A stretch of 8,932 nt of DNA from DIGJ01 sp031553075 (GCA_031553075.1 JAVBLX010000117.1:1-8932), one strand, 5' to 3'. Shown: positions 1 to 8,571, numbered from the stretch's first letter. The notes: a model not told the origin generated them from the sequence alone. Made by a program: numbers and translations.

Positions 1-190
1 GAGTGGACAAGGATGTCCATCGAACTCGACCCGCAAAGGGCCACTGTCTAGTGGATTCGTCTTAGAACCCCTTAACCTGCGGAACTGGAGTGTTTTCCAC
101 CACCAAGTCTCTTTTCTGCGCCCTTTCCATTGCCCCTCATCTAGCGTACGGGTTCCATCACCCATTTTGTCAACTAACTCCCAAGACATC
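1..190. other. Unassigned GC-richer segment at the left edge
   Basis: This segment is about 52% GC by hand count and ends sharply at an ATTT-rich stretch, so it looks different in origin from what follows. It holds small inverted repeats: GGAC/GTCC at 5-18 nested inside GAGT/ACTC at 1-27, and CCACT/AGTGG around 41-54. A minus-strand frame is open from an ATG at 189 to the edge (63 codons, beginning MSWELVDKMG). A plus-strand frame is also open from base 2 to 280. Neither gives a protein I recognise, and the minus ATG has no Shine-Dalgarno. It could be the end of a mobile element, a structured RNA, or a truncated gene. I cannot choose between these. Confidence 0.3.
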
Positions 191-234
191 TTTATTATTT
201 ATTTATTTATTGTTTCTTTGCATTTTATTTATTG
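191..234. repeat. ATTT-rich low-complexity tract
   Basis: The plus strand shows repeated TTTA/ATTT units (for example TTATTTATTTATTTATTG), making a T-rich spacer just upstream of the secA promoter. It marks the boundary with the GC-richer left segment. It may act as an upstream AT-rich element or may be simple slippage sequence. Confidence 0.5.
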
Positions 235-260
235 CCATACAGAGTCAATAATGTTACAAT
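232..260 (+). promoter_or_regulatory. Sigma-A promoter of the secA operon
   Basis: The -35 is TTGCCA at 232-237 and the -10 is TACAAT at 255-260. They are separated by 17 bp, and a TG dinucleotide at 252-253 makes an extended -10. Transcription should start near 267, giving a leader of about 63 nt before the secA ATG. This start point also argues against the upstream in-frame GTG at 273. Confidence 0.7.
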
Positions 261-280
261 ATAGGTTGATTTGTGAATAA

Positions 281-318
281 TGTCGGAATCGTCCTATTAT
301 CCGGCAGAAAAATAGGAG
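281..318 (+). promoter_or_regulatory. Possible pseudoknot masking the secA ribosome site
   Basis: Stem 1 pairs TGTCGG (281-286) with CCGGCA (301-306), including one G-U. Stem 2 pairs TCCTATT (292-298), which lies in the loop of stem 1, with AATAGGA (311-317), which contains most of the secA Shine-Dalgarno AGGAG (314-318). The connecting loops are 5, 2 and 4 nt (the last GAAA), a workable H-type pseudoknot geometry. Folding would occlude the secA ribosome site. The topology resembles that of Shine-Dalgarno-masking riboswitches, but I do not recognise a known family. The pairing is visible in the sequence; the function is inference. Confidence 0.35.
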
Positions 319-329
319 TGAAATATTTA

Positions 330-2900
330 ATGAGTATAATAACGAAATTATTTGGCACCCATAGTGAAAGAGAAGTAAAACTTGTTTACCCAATCGTAGA
401 CAAAATCGAGGCTCTAGAGCCAGAGTTGGAAAAGCTGAGCGATGAGGCACTTAAAGATAAAACTACAGAATTTAAAAATCGTTTGAAAAATGGTGAGACC
501 CTGGATGATATTTTACCAGAGGCATATGCGGTTGTCAGAGAAGCATCAAAGCGTGTTCTGGGAATGCGTCATTATCGGGTTCAGCTGGTTGGTGGTGTTA
601 TCCTTCATCAAGGAAGAATCACCGAAATGCGTACTGGTGAAGGTAAGACCTTAGTATCTACCCTGCCAGCCTATTTGAATGCACTGGAAGGAAAAGGCGT
701 TCATATCGTAACCGTAAATGATTATCTGGCAAAGCGTGATGCTGAGTGGATGGGTCAGATTCATGAATTTCTTGGTCTAACGGTTGGTGTTATCTTGAAC
801 AGTACGGAAAATGATGATCGTAGAACTGCCTATGCTTGCGATATTACCTATGCAACCAACAATGAATTGGGCTTTGATTATCTACGTGATAACATGGTTA
901 TCTATAAAGAACAGTTAGTACTTCGTGATTTGAATTATGCAATCATCGACGAAGTTGACTCCGTTTTGATTGATGAGGCGAGAACCCCTCTGATTATTTC
1001 CGGTCAAAGCGGAAAGTCTACCAAGCTGTATGAAGCCTGCGATATCTTGGCCAGACAGCTTACTCGTGGAACCGCCAAAGAGCTGTCCAAGATGGATGCC
1101 ATTATGGGCGAGGAAATAAATGAAAGCGGTGACTTTGTAGTAAATGAAAAGGACAAGAATGTCAACCTGACCGAAGAAGGTGTTAAAAAGGTAGAGCACT
1201 TCTTCAGCATTGAAAATCTTGCCGATCCAGAGCATCTGGAAATTCAACATAACATTATCCTGGCACTTCGTGCTCATAACTTAATGTTCAGAGACCAGGA
1301 TTATGTGGTAAGTGAGGATCAGGTTCTGATTGTAGATGAGTTTACCGGACGTATTATGCCGGGAAGACGTTATTCCGATGGTCTGCATCAGGCAATTGAA
1401 GCAAAGGAACATGTAAAAGTAAAAAGAGAAAGTAAGACCCTTGCAACCATTACCTTCCAGAACTTCTTTAATAAATACAACAAGAAGTCGGGTATGACTG
1501 GTACTGCTCTTACAGAAGAAAAGGAATTCCGGGAAATTTATGGTATGGACGTAATTGAAGTACCAACGAATCTTCCTATTGCCAGAGTCGATTTCCAGGA
1601 TGCTGTATATAAAACGAAAAGAGAAAAACTGGATGCGGTTGTAGAGGATATTAAAGAATCATATGAGACTGGGCAGCCGGTTCTGGTTGGTACTATTACC
1701 ATTGAAGCATCCGAAGAATTAAGTGATAAACTGAAAAGAAGAGGAATTCAGCATAAAGTATTGAATGCTAAATTCCATGAAATTGAAGCGGAGATTATTG
1801 CCGATGCTGGTCAGAAGGGAGCTGTTACCATTGCTACCAATATGGCAGGTCGTGGAACCGATATTAAGCTGGGTGAAGGCGTAAAAGAACTTGGTGGTCT
1901 TAAGATCATTGGTACGGAACGTCATGAATCCAGACGTATTGACAATCAGCTTCGTGGACGTGCCGGACGTCAGGGAGACCCAGGTCAATCCAGATTTTAT
2001 ATTTGTCTGGAAGATGATTTGATGCGGCTCTTTGGTTCCGAGCGACTTATGAATATCTTCAATTCCCTTGGTATGCCGGAGGGAGAGCAGATTGAGCATA
2101 AGATGTTGAGTAATGCCATTGAAAAGGCTCAGATGAAGATTGAAAACAATAACTTCGGTATTCGTAAGAATCTGTTGGAATATGACCGTGTAAATAACGA
2201 CCAGCGTGAGATTATCTATGCGGAACGTCGAAGAGTTCTGGATGGGGAAAGCATGCGAGATGTTATTTACAAGATGATTACCGACACAGTTGAGCGTCAG
2301 GTATCCAGATGCATCAGCGATGAGCAGCTCCCAGAGGAATGGGATTTAGAAGAACTGAACCAGAACCTTCTCCCGATTCTGCCAATCAAGCCGGTTGCCA
2401 TCAGCGCAGAGCAGATGAAGCATATTAATAAGTCAGAGCTCTTACAGCAGTTAAAGGAAGAAGCGGTAAAGGTATACGAAGAAAAGGAAACTGAATTTCC
2501 GGAGCCAGAACAGCTACGTGAAGTAGAACGTGTTATTTTATTAAAAGTAATCGATCACAAGTGGATGGATCATATTGATGATATGGACCAGCTTCGTCAG
2601 GGAATTGGTTTAATGGCTTATGGACAGAAGGACCCTGTGGTAGAATACAAATTCAGTGGGTTTGAGATGTTCGAAGAGATGACCGAATCCATTTCAGATG
2701 ATACGGTAAAAGCACTGCTTCATGTACGGATTGAGCAGAAAGTCGAGAGAGAGCAGGTAGCGAAAGTGACCGGAACCAACAAGGATGATTCGGTAGCAAA
2801 AGGTCCTGTTCGCCGGACGGAAAAGAAAATTCAGCCAAATGATCCATGCCCATGTGGAAGTGGAAGAAAATACAAACAATGTTGTGGAAAATCATACTAA
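330..2900 (+). CDS. secA: Protein translocase ATPase subunit SecA
   Basis: SecA is the cytoplasmic ATPase that pushes unfolded preproteins through the SecYEG channel. The product is 856 residues, a normal length. Walker A is at about 100-107 (MRTGEGKT), the Walker B/DEVD region at 205-220, and the preprotein cross-linking region follows. VDEFTGR lies at 335-341, MTGTA at 389-393, TNMAGRGTD at 503-511 and the arginine-finger region QLRGRAGRQGDPG at 540-552. The C-terminus carries a zinc-binding SEC-C motif of the CxCx8CC type (Cys 840, 842, 851, 852). I start at the ATG at 330 because AGGAG lies at 314-318 and SecA homologues begin similarly; the in-frame GTG at 273 is too close to the predicted transcription start. 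It is the first gene of an operon with prfB, 83 bp downstream. Confidence 0.97.
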   Translation: MSIITKLFGTHSEREVKLVYPIVDKIEALEPELEKLSDEALKDKTTEFKNRLKNGETLDDILPEAYAVVREASKRVLGMRHYRVQLVGGVILHQGRITEMRTGEGKTLVSTLPAYLNALEGKGVHIVTVNDYLAKRDAEWMGQIHEFLGLTVGVILNSTENDDRRTAYACDITYATNNELGFDYLRDNMVIYKEQLVLRDLNYAIIDEVDSVLIDEARTPLIISGQSGKSTKLYEACDILARQLTRGTAKELSKMDAIMGEEINESGDFVVNEKDKNVNLTEEGVKKVEHFFSIENLADPEHLEIQHNIILALRAHNLMFRDQDYVVSEDQVLIVDEFTGRIMPGRRYSDGLHQAIEAKEHVKVKRESKTLATITFQNFFNKYNKKSGMTGTALTEEKEFREIYGMDVIEVPTNLPIARVDFQDAVYKTKREKLDAVVEDIKESYETGQPVLVGTITIEASEELSDKLKRRGIQHKVLNAKFHEIEAEIIADAGQKGAVTIATNMAGRGTDIKLGEGVKELGGLKIIGTERHESRRIDNQLRGRAGRQGDPGQSRFYICLEDDLMRLFGSERLMNIFNSLGMPEGEQIEHKMLSNAIEKAQMKIENNNFGIRKNLLEYDRVNNDQREIIYAERRRVLDGESMRDVIYKMITDTVERQVSRCISDEQLPEEWDLEELNQNLLPILPIKPVAISAEQMKHINKSELLQQLKEEAVKVYEEKETEFPEPEQLREVERVILLKVIDHKWMDHIDDMDQLRQGIGLMAYGQKDPVVEYKFSGFEMFEEMTESISDDTVKALLHVRIEQKVEREQVAKVTGTNKDDSVAKGPVRRTEKKIQPNDPCPCGSGRKYKQCCGKSY

Positions 2901-2930
2901 GATTTTAGCGAAAATTAGCAACGATTTTAG

Positions 2931-2960
2931 TGGAAAACTACCCCTGACATGTGGTAAAAT
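2931..2960 (+). promoter_or_regulatory. Possible internal promoter before prfB
   Basis: An extended -10 reads TG-G-TAAAAT, with TAAAAT at 2955-2960 and TG at 2952-2953. The best upstream -35 is only TGGAAA at 2931-2936 with an 18-bp spacer. It could give prfB extra transcripts independent of secA. The -35 is poor, and no terminator is visible after secA, so read-through is likely to supply most of the message. Confidence 0.25.
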
Positions 2961-2983
2961 CAATATAAAAAGAGGTGATAATA

Positions 2984-4088
2984 GTGGTTGCATTAGACCA
3001 GTTCAAGTACACACTTGGAACATACGAAAAACCATTAGAAGAAATCGGGGATTCACTTTGACCTGGCTAACAAAAAGCTTAGGATTGAAGAACTGGAAAA
3101 GATAATGGAAGCACCGGATTTTTGGGACAGTCCAGAAAAGTCCCAGCAAAGCATGAAAGAGCTGAAAGGGCTCAAGGATGTCATTGATACCTTCCAGAAA
3201 TTAAAACAGGAGTATGAAGATATCGAAACCCTTTTGGAAATGGGTTATGAGGAAAGTGATGAGATGCTCATACCGGAAATCGAGTCAGAGCTCAATGCTT
3301 TTATTGAGCATTATGAAACTCTTCGTATTTCCACCCTGTTATCAGAAGAATACGATATCAACAATGCCATTTTAACCCTTCATGCAGGAGCAGGCGGAAC
3401 AGAAAGCTGTGACTGGGCCAGTATGTTGTGCCGTATGTATCAGCGATGGGCCGAAAAGAAAGGATTTTCGGTGACCATGCTTGACTTTTTAGACGGAGAA
3501 GAGGCCGGTCTCAAATCGGTTACTCTGGAAATAAGCGGTCCCAATGCTTATGGATACTTAAAGTCAGAGCGGGGCGTGCATCGGCTGGTGCGTATTTCAC
3601 CTTTTAATGCCGCTGGTAAAAGGCAGACCTCCTTTGTTTCCTGTGACGTTATGCCGGACATTGAAGAAGATGTAGACATAGAAGTTGCAGATGAGGATAT
3701 CCGAATTGATACCTACCGCTCCAGTGGAGCCGGTGGTCAGCACGTCAATAAGACCTCATCCGCCATCCGGATTACCCACTTTCCTTCCGGGATTGTGGTA
3801 CAATGTCAGAATGAGCGTTCGCAGCACATGAACAAGGATAAAGCAATGCAGATGTTAAAAGCAAAGTTATATCTTTTGAAACAACAGGAAAATGCGGAAA
3901 AAGAATCCGACATCCGTGGCGAGATAAAAGAAATCGGATGGGGAAGTCAGATTCGTTCCTATGTATTACAGCCTTATACTATGGTAAAAGATCACCGGAC
4001 CAATGTAGAAAGTGGAAACGCTTCGGCAGTACTGGATGGTGGTATTGATGTATTTATAAATGGATACTTAAAAAGTATTAGTAAATAA
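2984..4088 (+). CDS. prfB: Peptide chain release factor 2, made by +1 frameshift
   Basis: RF2 reads UGA and UAA stop codons in the ribosomal A site and triggers release of the peptide. The reading starts at GTG 2984 (ribosome site AGAGGTG at 2971-2977) and runs 25 codons to CTT (3056-3058) followed by an in-frame TGA (3059-3061). Skipping the T at 3059 continues with GAC at 3060 and gives a 367-residue protein. With that shift, the codon-recognition motif SPF falls at 205-207 and the catalytic GGQ at 250-252, the same numbers as in E. coli RF2, which strongly supports both start and frameshift. The residue at 246 is Ser. A shorter product from ATG 3105 would lose the first 40 residues and is unlikely. 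The gene ends 16 bp before the CheW-like gene. Confidence 0.95.
3046..3062 (+). promoter_or_regulatory. Programmed +1 frameshift site of prfB
   Basis: The slip codon CTT (3056-3058) is followed by TGA C (3059-3062), the classic RF2 autoregulatory arrangement: low RF2 slows decoding of UGA and lets the P-site tRNA slip onto UUU. A purine stretch CGGGGA lies just upstream (3046-3051) in the place of the stimulating internal Shine-Dalgarno. It is weaker than the AGGGGG of E. coli. Confidence 0.92.
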
Positions 4089-4104
4089 CAAGGGGGAATG
4101 AACT

Positions 4105-4587
4105 ATGTCAGAAAGAAGAATTGTATTTTTTCACGTAGGTTCTCAGGTATATGGGTTAGATGTTGGATTGACCCAGGGAATTGAAAAACCATTAAACCTT
4201 TTACCCGTGCCAAATACCTTGTCTCATATAAAGGGACTGGTTAATCTGCGTGGTGAAGTAATACCGGTATACAGTTTAAGAAGAAAATTTGGGATGGAGG
4301 ATATTCCCCAGACCGAAACCACCGAATTAATTACTACCAGACTGCAAAATGGTATCTGGTTGGCATTTGAAGTAGATGGAGTGCGAGAAATCGCAGAAAT
4401 TCCAGATAAGATGGAATCCATAGCACCTGCATTGATTATGAGTGATAATACGGAATACATCGAAAGAGTAGTTCAGCTAAAGGACACACTGGCGATTTTA
4501 ATTAATCCAGAAGGTATCCTTACCGAGCAGGAAAGACATAATATCAAGGTTTATCTGGATCGGTTAAAGAAAGAGCAAGGAAATTAA
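4105..4587 (+). CDS. CheW-domain chemotaxis coupling-like protein
   Basis: The product is 160 residues and consists of a single CheW domain. The signature is at 44-63 (GLVNLRGEVIPVYSLRRKFG), preceded by a strand-rich start (RIVFFHVGSQVYGLDV) and followed by a second beta half (WLAFEVDGVREIAEIP). CheW proteins link chemoreceptors to the histidine kinase CheA in arrays at the inner membrane face. No cheA, cheY or receptor gene is in the window, so the partner is unknown; a role outside chemotaxis is possible. The start ATG has a strong AGGGGG at 4091-4096. It lies 16 bp after prfB with no terminator between, so it is the last gene of the secA-prfB operon. I leave the symbol empty because this is an isolated copy. 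Confidence 0.88.
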   Translation: MSERRIVFFHVGSQVYGLDVGLTQGIEKPLNLLPVPNTLSHIKGLVNLRGEVIPVYSLRRKFGMEDIPQTETTELITTRLQNGIWLAFEVDGVREIAEIPDKMESIAPALIMSDNTEYIERVVQLKDTLAILINPEGILTEQERHNIKVYLDRLKKEQGN

Positions 4588-4597
4588 GAAAAATAGT

Positions 4598-4668
4598 CCC
4601 TATAAAAAAGAGTCAAATCAGAAATGGTATTATATATGTTATTTTCTGATTTGGCTCTTTTTATAGGG
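4598..4668 (+). terminator. Long-stem terminator of the secA-prfB-cheW operon
   Basis: About 27 bp on each side pair: 4598-4624 with 4642-4668, leaving a 17-nt loop. There is one indel (six A versus five T) and one non-Watson-Crick position, T4613 opposite G4654, which is a G-U wobble in the plus-strand RNA. The CTTTTT after the core stem provides a U tract. The opposite strand also has a T tract, so it may stop transcription both ways. Confidence 0.85.
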
Positions 4669-4671
4669 TTT

Positions 4672-4720
4672 ATTTGCCAATAAAAAAAGAGACTATAAAG
4701 TCTCCTTTTTATTGGCAAAT
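4672..4720 (-). terminator. Second bidirectional terminator, serving the minus-strand gene
   Basis: About 22 bp pair around a 4-nt loop (4672-4694 with 4699-4720), with one bulged A. The core GAGACT/AGTCTC is flanked by an A run on the left and a T run on the right, so both strands have a terminator shape. The one mismatch, A4688 opposite C4705, becomes a U-G wobble in the minus-strand RNA. It begins 3 bp beyond the stop codon of the minus-strand gene. Confidence 0.85.
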
Positions 4721-4723
4721 TCA

Positions 4724-5443
4724 TTATTCTGTAAACCACTCAAGAGCCGTAAGTGCATTGCTTTCATGCTTTGTGCCAGCGGAAATGCCGATGACAGGGT
4801 CCTTCATCATAGCATTCAGGGACTCGAAATTAGCAAAGTCAGAAAGTGAGATACCATAAGGAACCTCTTCTATATCAATATCCTGAGCCTGGGTCATAAG
4901 GAACTGTTTGCTCAGTCGGCTGTACAGATTGGTAGGAAGGGCTTTGGTAAGATCCATAAAAAAGCCATTTTTAGCATACCGTTCAAATACATCCCTTTCT
5001 GCAATGACAAGGTCCATTTCACCGGCATAGGCGTAAATGGTCATTTTCTGCTCGGAAGCAGATGTAATTTCTGATACCTCCCCATCTTTAATATATAAGC
5101 TGGTATCCAGAAAAACCTGCTCTGTTTTCGGGTCTAATGCCAGAAGCTCCATCATGGTATTTGACAGCTGTGCATCGGTTTCTTCATCTAAAAATCCGGA
5201 AACCATGGTTATATTAAGGGCAGTCTCTGGTTTGGGAGAAAGGATAGTATAGAGAAGCCAGATGACAAAAATAGCACCGATACCAATAATCAGGACAATT
5301 TTCAAATAATAATCCATAAAATACTGGACTTTTTCTTTTCCGGTAAGGTCACCCCACTTTTCTTTTTCACTTTTAGATTCCCGTTTCGAATAAATAGTTG
5401 CATTTTCATTTAATATCTGCTCACCTAATCTTGTATCTTTCAA
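4724..5443 (-). CDS. Single-pass membrane protein of unknown function
   Basis: I do not recognise this 239-residue protein. Residues 1-47 are polar and charged, with many Lys and Glu. One hydrophobic segment lies at about 48-68 (KIVLIIGIGAIFVIWLLYTIL), and 69-239 are a soluble tail. With the positive residues before the segment, the tail is probably outside the cell. The tail (for example IYAYAGEMDLVIAERDVFER at 136-155) faintly recalls substrate-binding-protein folds, which is only an impression. The start is TTG at 5443-5441, chosen for a perfect AGGAGGG at 5457-5451 seven bases upstream. It is a single-gene unit, convergent with the CheW-like gene and divergent from the transporter gene. 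Confidence 0.8.
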   Translation of the reverse strand: MKDTRLGEQILNENATIYSKRESKSEKEKWGDLTGKEKVQYFMDYYLKIVLIIGIGAIFVIWLLYTILSPKPETALNITMVSGFLDEETDAQLSNTMMELLALDPKTEQVFLDTSLYIKDGEVSEITSASEQKMTIYAYAGEMDLVIAERDVFERYAKNGFFMDLTKALPTNLYSRLSKQFLMTQAQDIDIEEVPYGISLSDFANFESLNAMMKDPVIGISAGTKHESNALTALEWFTE

Positions 5444-5471
5444 AAAAATTCCCTCCTGAAGTTTCTTAGAG

Positions 5472-5505
5472 AGTACATAACATATTCAACCAATGTACTG
5501 AATAT
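5472..5505. promoter_or_regulatory. Interleaved inverted repeats upstream of the minus-strand gene
   Basis: AGTACAT (5472-5478) is complementary to ATGTACT (5493-5499), and ATATTCA (5482-5488) is complementary to TGAATAT (5499-5505). The two pairs interleave and share one base. They lie 15 bp beyond the ribosome site of the minus-strand gene, where an operator or a leader RNA structure could sit. The repeats are plain in the sequence; a function is inference. Confidence 0.3.
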
Positions 5506-5553
5506 AGTCTACCATAGCTGAACCGGAAATAAAAGAAAGTAATTATAAAATAA

Positions 5554-5583
5554 CTGTTAAAATAATGATAATCATGTTATACT
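5554..5583 (+). promoter_or_regulatory. Probable promoter of the ECF S-component gene
   Basis: An extended -10 reads TGT-TATACT (TATACT 5578-5583, TG 5575-5576). The -35 is weak (CTGTTA at 5554-5559 with an 18-bp spacer). A start near 5590 gives a leader of about 50 nt. That leader holds a 6-bp hairpin (TCCTCA/TGAGGA, 5604-5618) just before the ribosome site. I recognise no known riboswitch. Confidence 0.5.
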
Positions 5584-5641
5584 GTTTGGGTAATTGTATT
5601 GTATCCTCACTATGAGGAATAATAACAAGGAGGAAAGATAA

Positions 5642-6289
5642 TTGAATAACACATCAAAACAAACTTTAGAATTAGTGCAGTTAGCACTATTCGCAGCCAT
5701 TATTTTTGTTTTGGCCATGGTACCGGGGTTGGGATACATACCGCTGGGTGTAATCAACGCAACCACGATTCATATACCGGTCATTATTGGCGCATTGATA
5801 ATGGGACCCAAAAAGGGAGCTATCTTAGGAGGTATCTTTGGTCTTACCAGTTTTATCAAGAATACCTTCCAACCAGCCAGCGTGACGGCATTTGTATTTT
5901 CGCCAGTTCTGGCATTTGACAAGGTTGGCCCGGTGGGCGTGCTTTGGAGTCTGATTATCTGTTTTGTACCACGAATACTGATTGGTGTAGTTGCATACTA
6001 TGTATACCGCCTGATTCGTAAAGCCATGAAACAGAACAAGGCATCCATGGTAATAGCCCTTGGAGGAGCCGGTATTGCAGGATCATTTACCAACACCCTA
6101 CTAGTTATGAATTTGATTTATTTCTGTTTTGGGGAGGTTTATGCGGAAGCAACAGGCAGAGCTTTTGAAGTACTGTACGGCGCCATTTTAGGCATCATTG
6201 GAATGAATGGTGTGCCGGAAGCAATTGTAGCCGCTATTCTGGTAATAGCAATTGGCAGAGTATTTTTCAAAAGCAGAATTTTAAACTAA
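5642..6289 (+). CDS. ECF transporter S component, probably for pantothenate
   Basis: S components are membrane proteins that bind a vitamin and pair with a shared EcfT-EcfA-EcfA' module for ATP-driven uptake. The 215-residue product is strongly hydrophobic, with about six likely membrane helices (near 10-29, 41-54, 58-73, 98-122, 136-163 and 177-206). Helix 1 contains an AxxxA pattern (A15, A19) as used to contact EcfT. IMGPKKGAILGGIFGLTSF at 53-71 is typical of S components of the PanT/FolT-like group. Pantothenate is inferred from coaX and coaBC just downstream; another vitamin cannot be ruled out. The start is TTG at 5642, with a perfect AAGGAGG at 5627-5633. The gene has its own promoter and terminator, so it is a separate unit from coaX. 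Confidence 0.85.
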   Translation: MNNTSKQTLELVQLALFAAIIFVLAMVPGLGYIPLGVINATTIHIPVIIGALIMGPKKGAILGGIFGLTSFIKNTFQPASVTAFVFSPVLAFDKVGPVGVLWSLIICFVPRILIGVVAYYVYRLIRKAMKQNKASMVIALGGAGIAGSFTNTLLVMNLIYFCFGEVYAEATGRAFEVLYGAILGIIGMNGVPEAIVAAILVIAIGRVFFKSRILN

Positions 6290-6295
6290 TTAATC

Positions 6296-6319
6296 GGGGC
6301 TGTGTACAGCCCCATTTTT
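6296..6319 (+). terminator. Intrinsic terminator after the S-component gene
   Basis: GGGGCTG (6296-6302) and CAGCCCC (6307-6313) form a GC-rich 7-bp stem with a TGTA loop, followed by ATTTTTA. It lies 7 bp after the stop codon. Confidence 0.9.
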
Positions 6320-6341
6320 AAATGAATTATCAGGAAATTTA

Positions 6342-6416
6342 CTTCATGGAAATTTGCTTCATGGAAATTTGCTTCATGGAAATTTGCTTCATGGAAATAA
6401 ACTTCATGGAAATAAA
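6342..6416. repeat. Five tandem 15-bp repeats in the panT-coaX spacer
   Basis: Five contiguous units start at 6342, 6357, 6372, 6387 and 6402. The unit is CTTCATGGAAAT plus TTG (first three) or AAA (last two). A degenerate half unit (AGGAAATTTA) precedes the array and the start of a sixth unit (CTAC) follows. Since 15 is a multiple of three, frames stay open. One runs from ATG 6322 to TAG 6463-6465 (47 codons) and repeats Phe-Met-Glu-Ile-Cys/Asn, but its start lies right against a terminator T tract with no ribosome site, so I do not call it a gene. The rest of the 260-bp spacer is AT-rich and shows no clear promoter for coaX, though one is needed. Confidence 0.95.
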
Positions 6417-6549
6417 CTACCTTGGCAGTATATCTGAATTAACCGGTGATGCTGCATTCAAGTAGAGAACTCAAGATAATAATAATTTTCCTGAAGAGTT
6501 AATATATAAATGACAGATTATTGGAATTTGAGAGAAAAGAGGAAAAACC

Positions 6550-7314
6550 ATGATTTTAGCAATTGATATGGGTAATACCAATATTGTAATAGGATGCATT
6601 GATGATGAAAAGATATATTTTGTAGAGCGGATGGCCACTGATTTTTTAAAAACAGAACTGGAATACGCCATCAGTATAAAGAATGTATTGGAGCTTTATA
6701 GTATTCCAGAAAAAGAGGTAGAAGGAGTCATCATCTCCTCCGTAGTCCCGCCATTGGTCAATACCATCAAAAGAGCCTGTAAAAAAGTGCTGAATATGGG
6801 GGTCATGGTAGTTGGGCCAGGAGTTAAAACCGGACTTAACATTCTGATGGACAATCCGGCATCAGTAGGAAGTGACCTGATCGTAACGGCAGTGGCAGGC
6901 TTGAAGGAGTATGGCCCCCCGCTCATTATCATTGATATGGGAACCGCTACCACCTTATCCGTCGTAGATAAGAATGCAAATTACATAGGCGGCGTAATCC
7001 TTCCTGGTGTGAAAATATCTCTTAATGCTCTGGTTTCCAATACAGCCCAGCTTTCCAAAATATCGCTGGAAGCACCGCGAAAGGTAATTGGCAAAAATAC
7101 ATCAGATTGTATGAAAAGCGGTATGATTTATGGTAATGCGTCCGTGATTGATGGTATGATAAGCCGTATGGAGGCAGAGCTGGGCTATGAAGTAAAGGTA
7201 TTGGCAACTGGTGGCCTATGTGAAAATATTGTGCCATTTTGTACTCATGAGATTACCATTGATGATGCACTTTTATTAAAGGGACTTAAAATCATATACG
7301 ATAAAAATAAATAA
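6550..7314 (+). CDS. coaX: Type III pantothenate kinase
   Basis: CoaX phosphorylates pantothenate to 4'-phosphopantothenate, the first step of coenzyme A synthesis; type III enzymes are cytoplasmic dimers of the acetate kinase/sugar kinase/Hsp70 (ASKHA) fold. The 254 residues match the family length. The N-terminal phosphate motif is DMGNTN at 6-11, GVKTGLNI is at 91-98, and the second phosphate region IIDMGTATTLSVVD is at 127-140, followed by GGVILPGVKIS at 147-157. The segment usually written GADR reads GSDL at 107-110: the catalytic Asp (D109) is kept while the following Arg is Leu. The ribosome site is AAGAGG at 6537-6542. coaBC follows after 28 bp in the same operon. Confidence 0.95.
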   Translation: MILAIDMGNTNIVIGCIDDEKIYFVERMATDFLKTELEYAISIKNVLELYSIPEKEVEGVIISSVVPPLVNTIKRACKKVLNMGVMVVGPGVKTGLNILMDNPASVGSDLIVTAVAGLKEYGPPLIIIDMGTATTLSVVDKNANYIGGVILPGVKISLNALVSNTAQLSKISLEAPRKVIGKNTSDCMKSGMIYGNASVIDGMISRMEAELGYEVKVLATGGLCENIVPFCTHEITIDDALLLKGLKIIYDKNK

Positions 7315-7342
7315 ATCAAAGACATTGAAATGAGGTGGACTT

Positions 7343-8530
7343 GTGTTAAAAGGAAAGAATATTGTTTTGGCAGTAACTGGAAGCATAGCTGCCTATAAAA
7401 TAGCCAATCTTGCAAGTATGCTGGTAAAGCTTCACTGCAAAGTAACCGTTTTAATGACCAGGAATGCAACCAACTTTATTAATCCCATTACTTTTGAGAC
7501 TCTTACCGGAAACAAGTGTCTTATTGATACCTTTGACCGGAATTTTGAATATTCCACAGAGCACATATCACTGGCAAAGGAAACAAATCTGGTTTTAGTC
7601 GCTCCAGCCACAGCCAATGTAATCGGGAAAATGGCTCATGGTATTGCTGACGACATGTTAACCACTACCATTTTGGCATGTGACTGCAAAAAAATAGTAG
7701 CTCCGGCCATGAACACCCACATGTATCACAATCCAGTGGTACAGGACAATATGAAAATCCTCCAAAAATACGGTATGGAAGTAATCACACCCGATACAGG
7801 CTATCTAGCCTGTGGTGACATTGGAGAAGGAAAGATGCCTTCAGAAGAAGTCCTTCTTTCTTATATCCTAAAAGAAATAGCATGTGAAAAAGATCTTATT
7901 GGTAAAAAAATACTGGTAACCGCTGGTCCCACCAGACAAGCCCTGGACCCAGTCCGTTTCATTACCAACCACTCCACCGGAAAAATGGGTTATGCCGTAG
8001 CCAAGGCATGCATGCTTCGAGGCGCTCAAGTAACCCTGGTAACTGGTCCGGTAAATGAAAAAGTACCACCATTCGTCAATGTAATTCCAGTTGTTTCTGC
8101 GAAAGAGATGTTTGAAGTAGTAAAATCCTATTACGAAGAGCAAGACATAATCATTAAGGCAGCTGCGGTAGCAGATTACACACCTATAACAGTTGCTGAC
8201 GAGAAAATTAAAAAAATCGACGATAGTATGACCATTTCCCTGGAAAAAACCGACGACATCTTAAAATTCCTGGGTGAACATAGGCGAGAAGGTCAGATTT
8301 TATGTGGCTTTTCCATGGAAACAGAGAACGTGCTGGAAAATTCTATTGGCAAACTGGAACGAAAGAATGTAGATATGATTGTATCAAACAATCTTAAAGT
8401 AGAAGGTGCGGGTTTTGGCACAGATACAAACGTAGTGACACTGATTACCAAGGGTGGTAGTCAATCCCTCCCACAAATGAGCAAAGAGGCTGTGGCACAC
8501 GAAATACTTAACAAGTTACTAGCTGATTAG
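7343..8530 (+). CDS. coaBC: Bifunctional phosphopantothenoylcysteine synthetase/decarboxylase
   Basis: CoaBC joins cysteine to 4'-phosphopantothenate using a nucleotide triphosphate (CoaB), then decarboxylates the product with FMN (CoaC) to 4'-phosphopantetheine. The 395-residue protein has the usual order. The flavoprotein CoaC half is at about 1-180, with the active-site His74, PAMN at 121-124 (Asn124) and Cys157 in the ACGDIGEGKM clamp. The CoaB half is at about 186-395, with Asn209 in ITNHSTGKMG, AAAVADYTP at 273-281 and Lys288 in DEKIKK. Each key residue is one lower than in the E. coli enzyme, so nothing essential is missing. The start is GTG at 7343 with GAGGTGG at 7332-7338. It is the second gene of the coaX operon; no clear U-tract terminator follows before the tRNA promoter. 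Confidence 0.97.
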   Translation: MLKGKNIVLAVTGSIAAYKIANLASMLVKLHCKVTVLMTRNATNFINPITFETLTGNKCLIDTFDRNFEYSTEHISLAKETNLVLVAPATANVIGKMAHGIADDMLTTTILACDCKKIVAPAMNTHMYHNPVVQDNMKILQKYGMEVITPDTGYLACGDIGEGKMPSEEVLLSYILKEIACEKDLIGKKILVTAGPTRQALDPVRFITNHSTGKMGYAVAKACMLRGAQVTLVTGPVNEKVPPFVNVIPVVSAKEMFEVVKSYYEEQDIIIKAAAVADYTPITVADEKIKKIDDSMTISLEKTDDILKFLGEHRREGQILCGFSMETENVLENSIGKLERKNVDMIVSNNLKVEGAGFGTDTNVVTLITKGGSQSLPQMSKEAVAHEILNKLLAD

Positions 8531-8571
8531 AAAAGGATTAGAACAGATTAGAAAAATCTAAAAAAAAACAC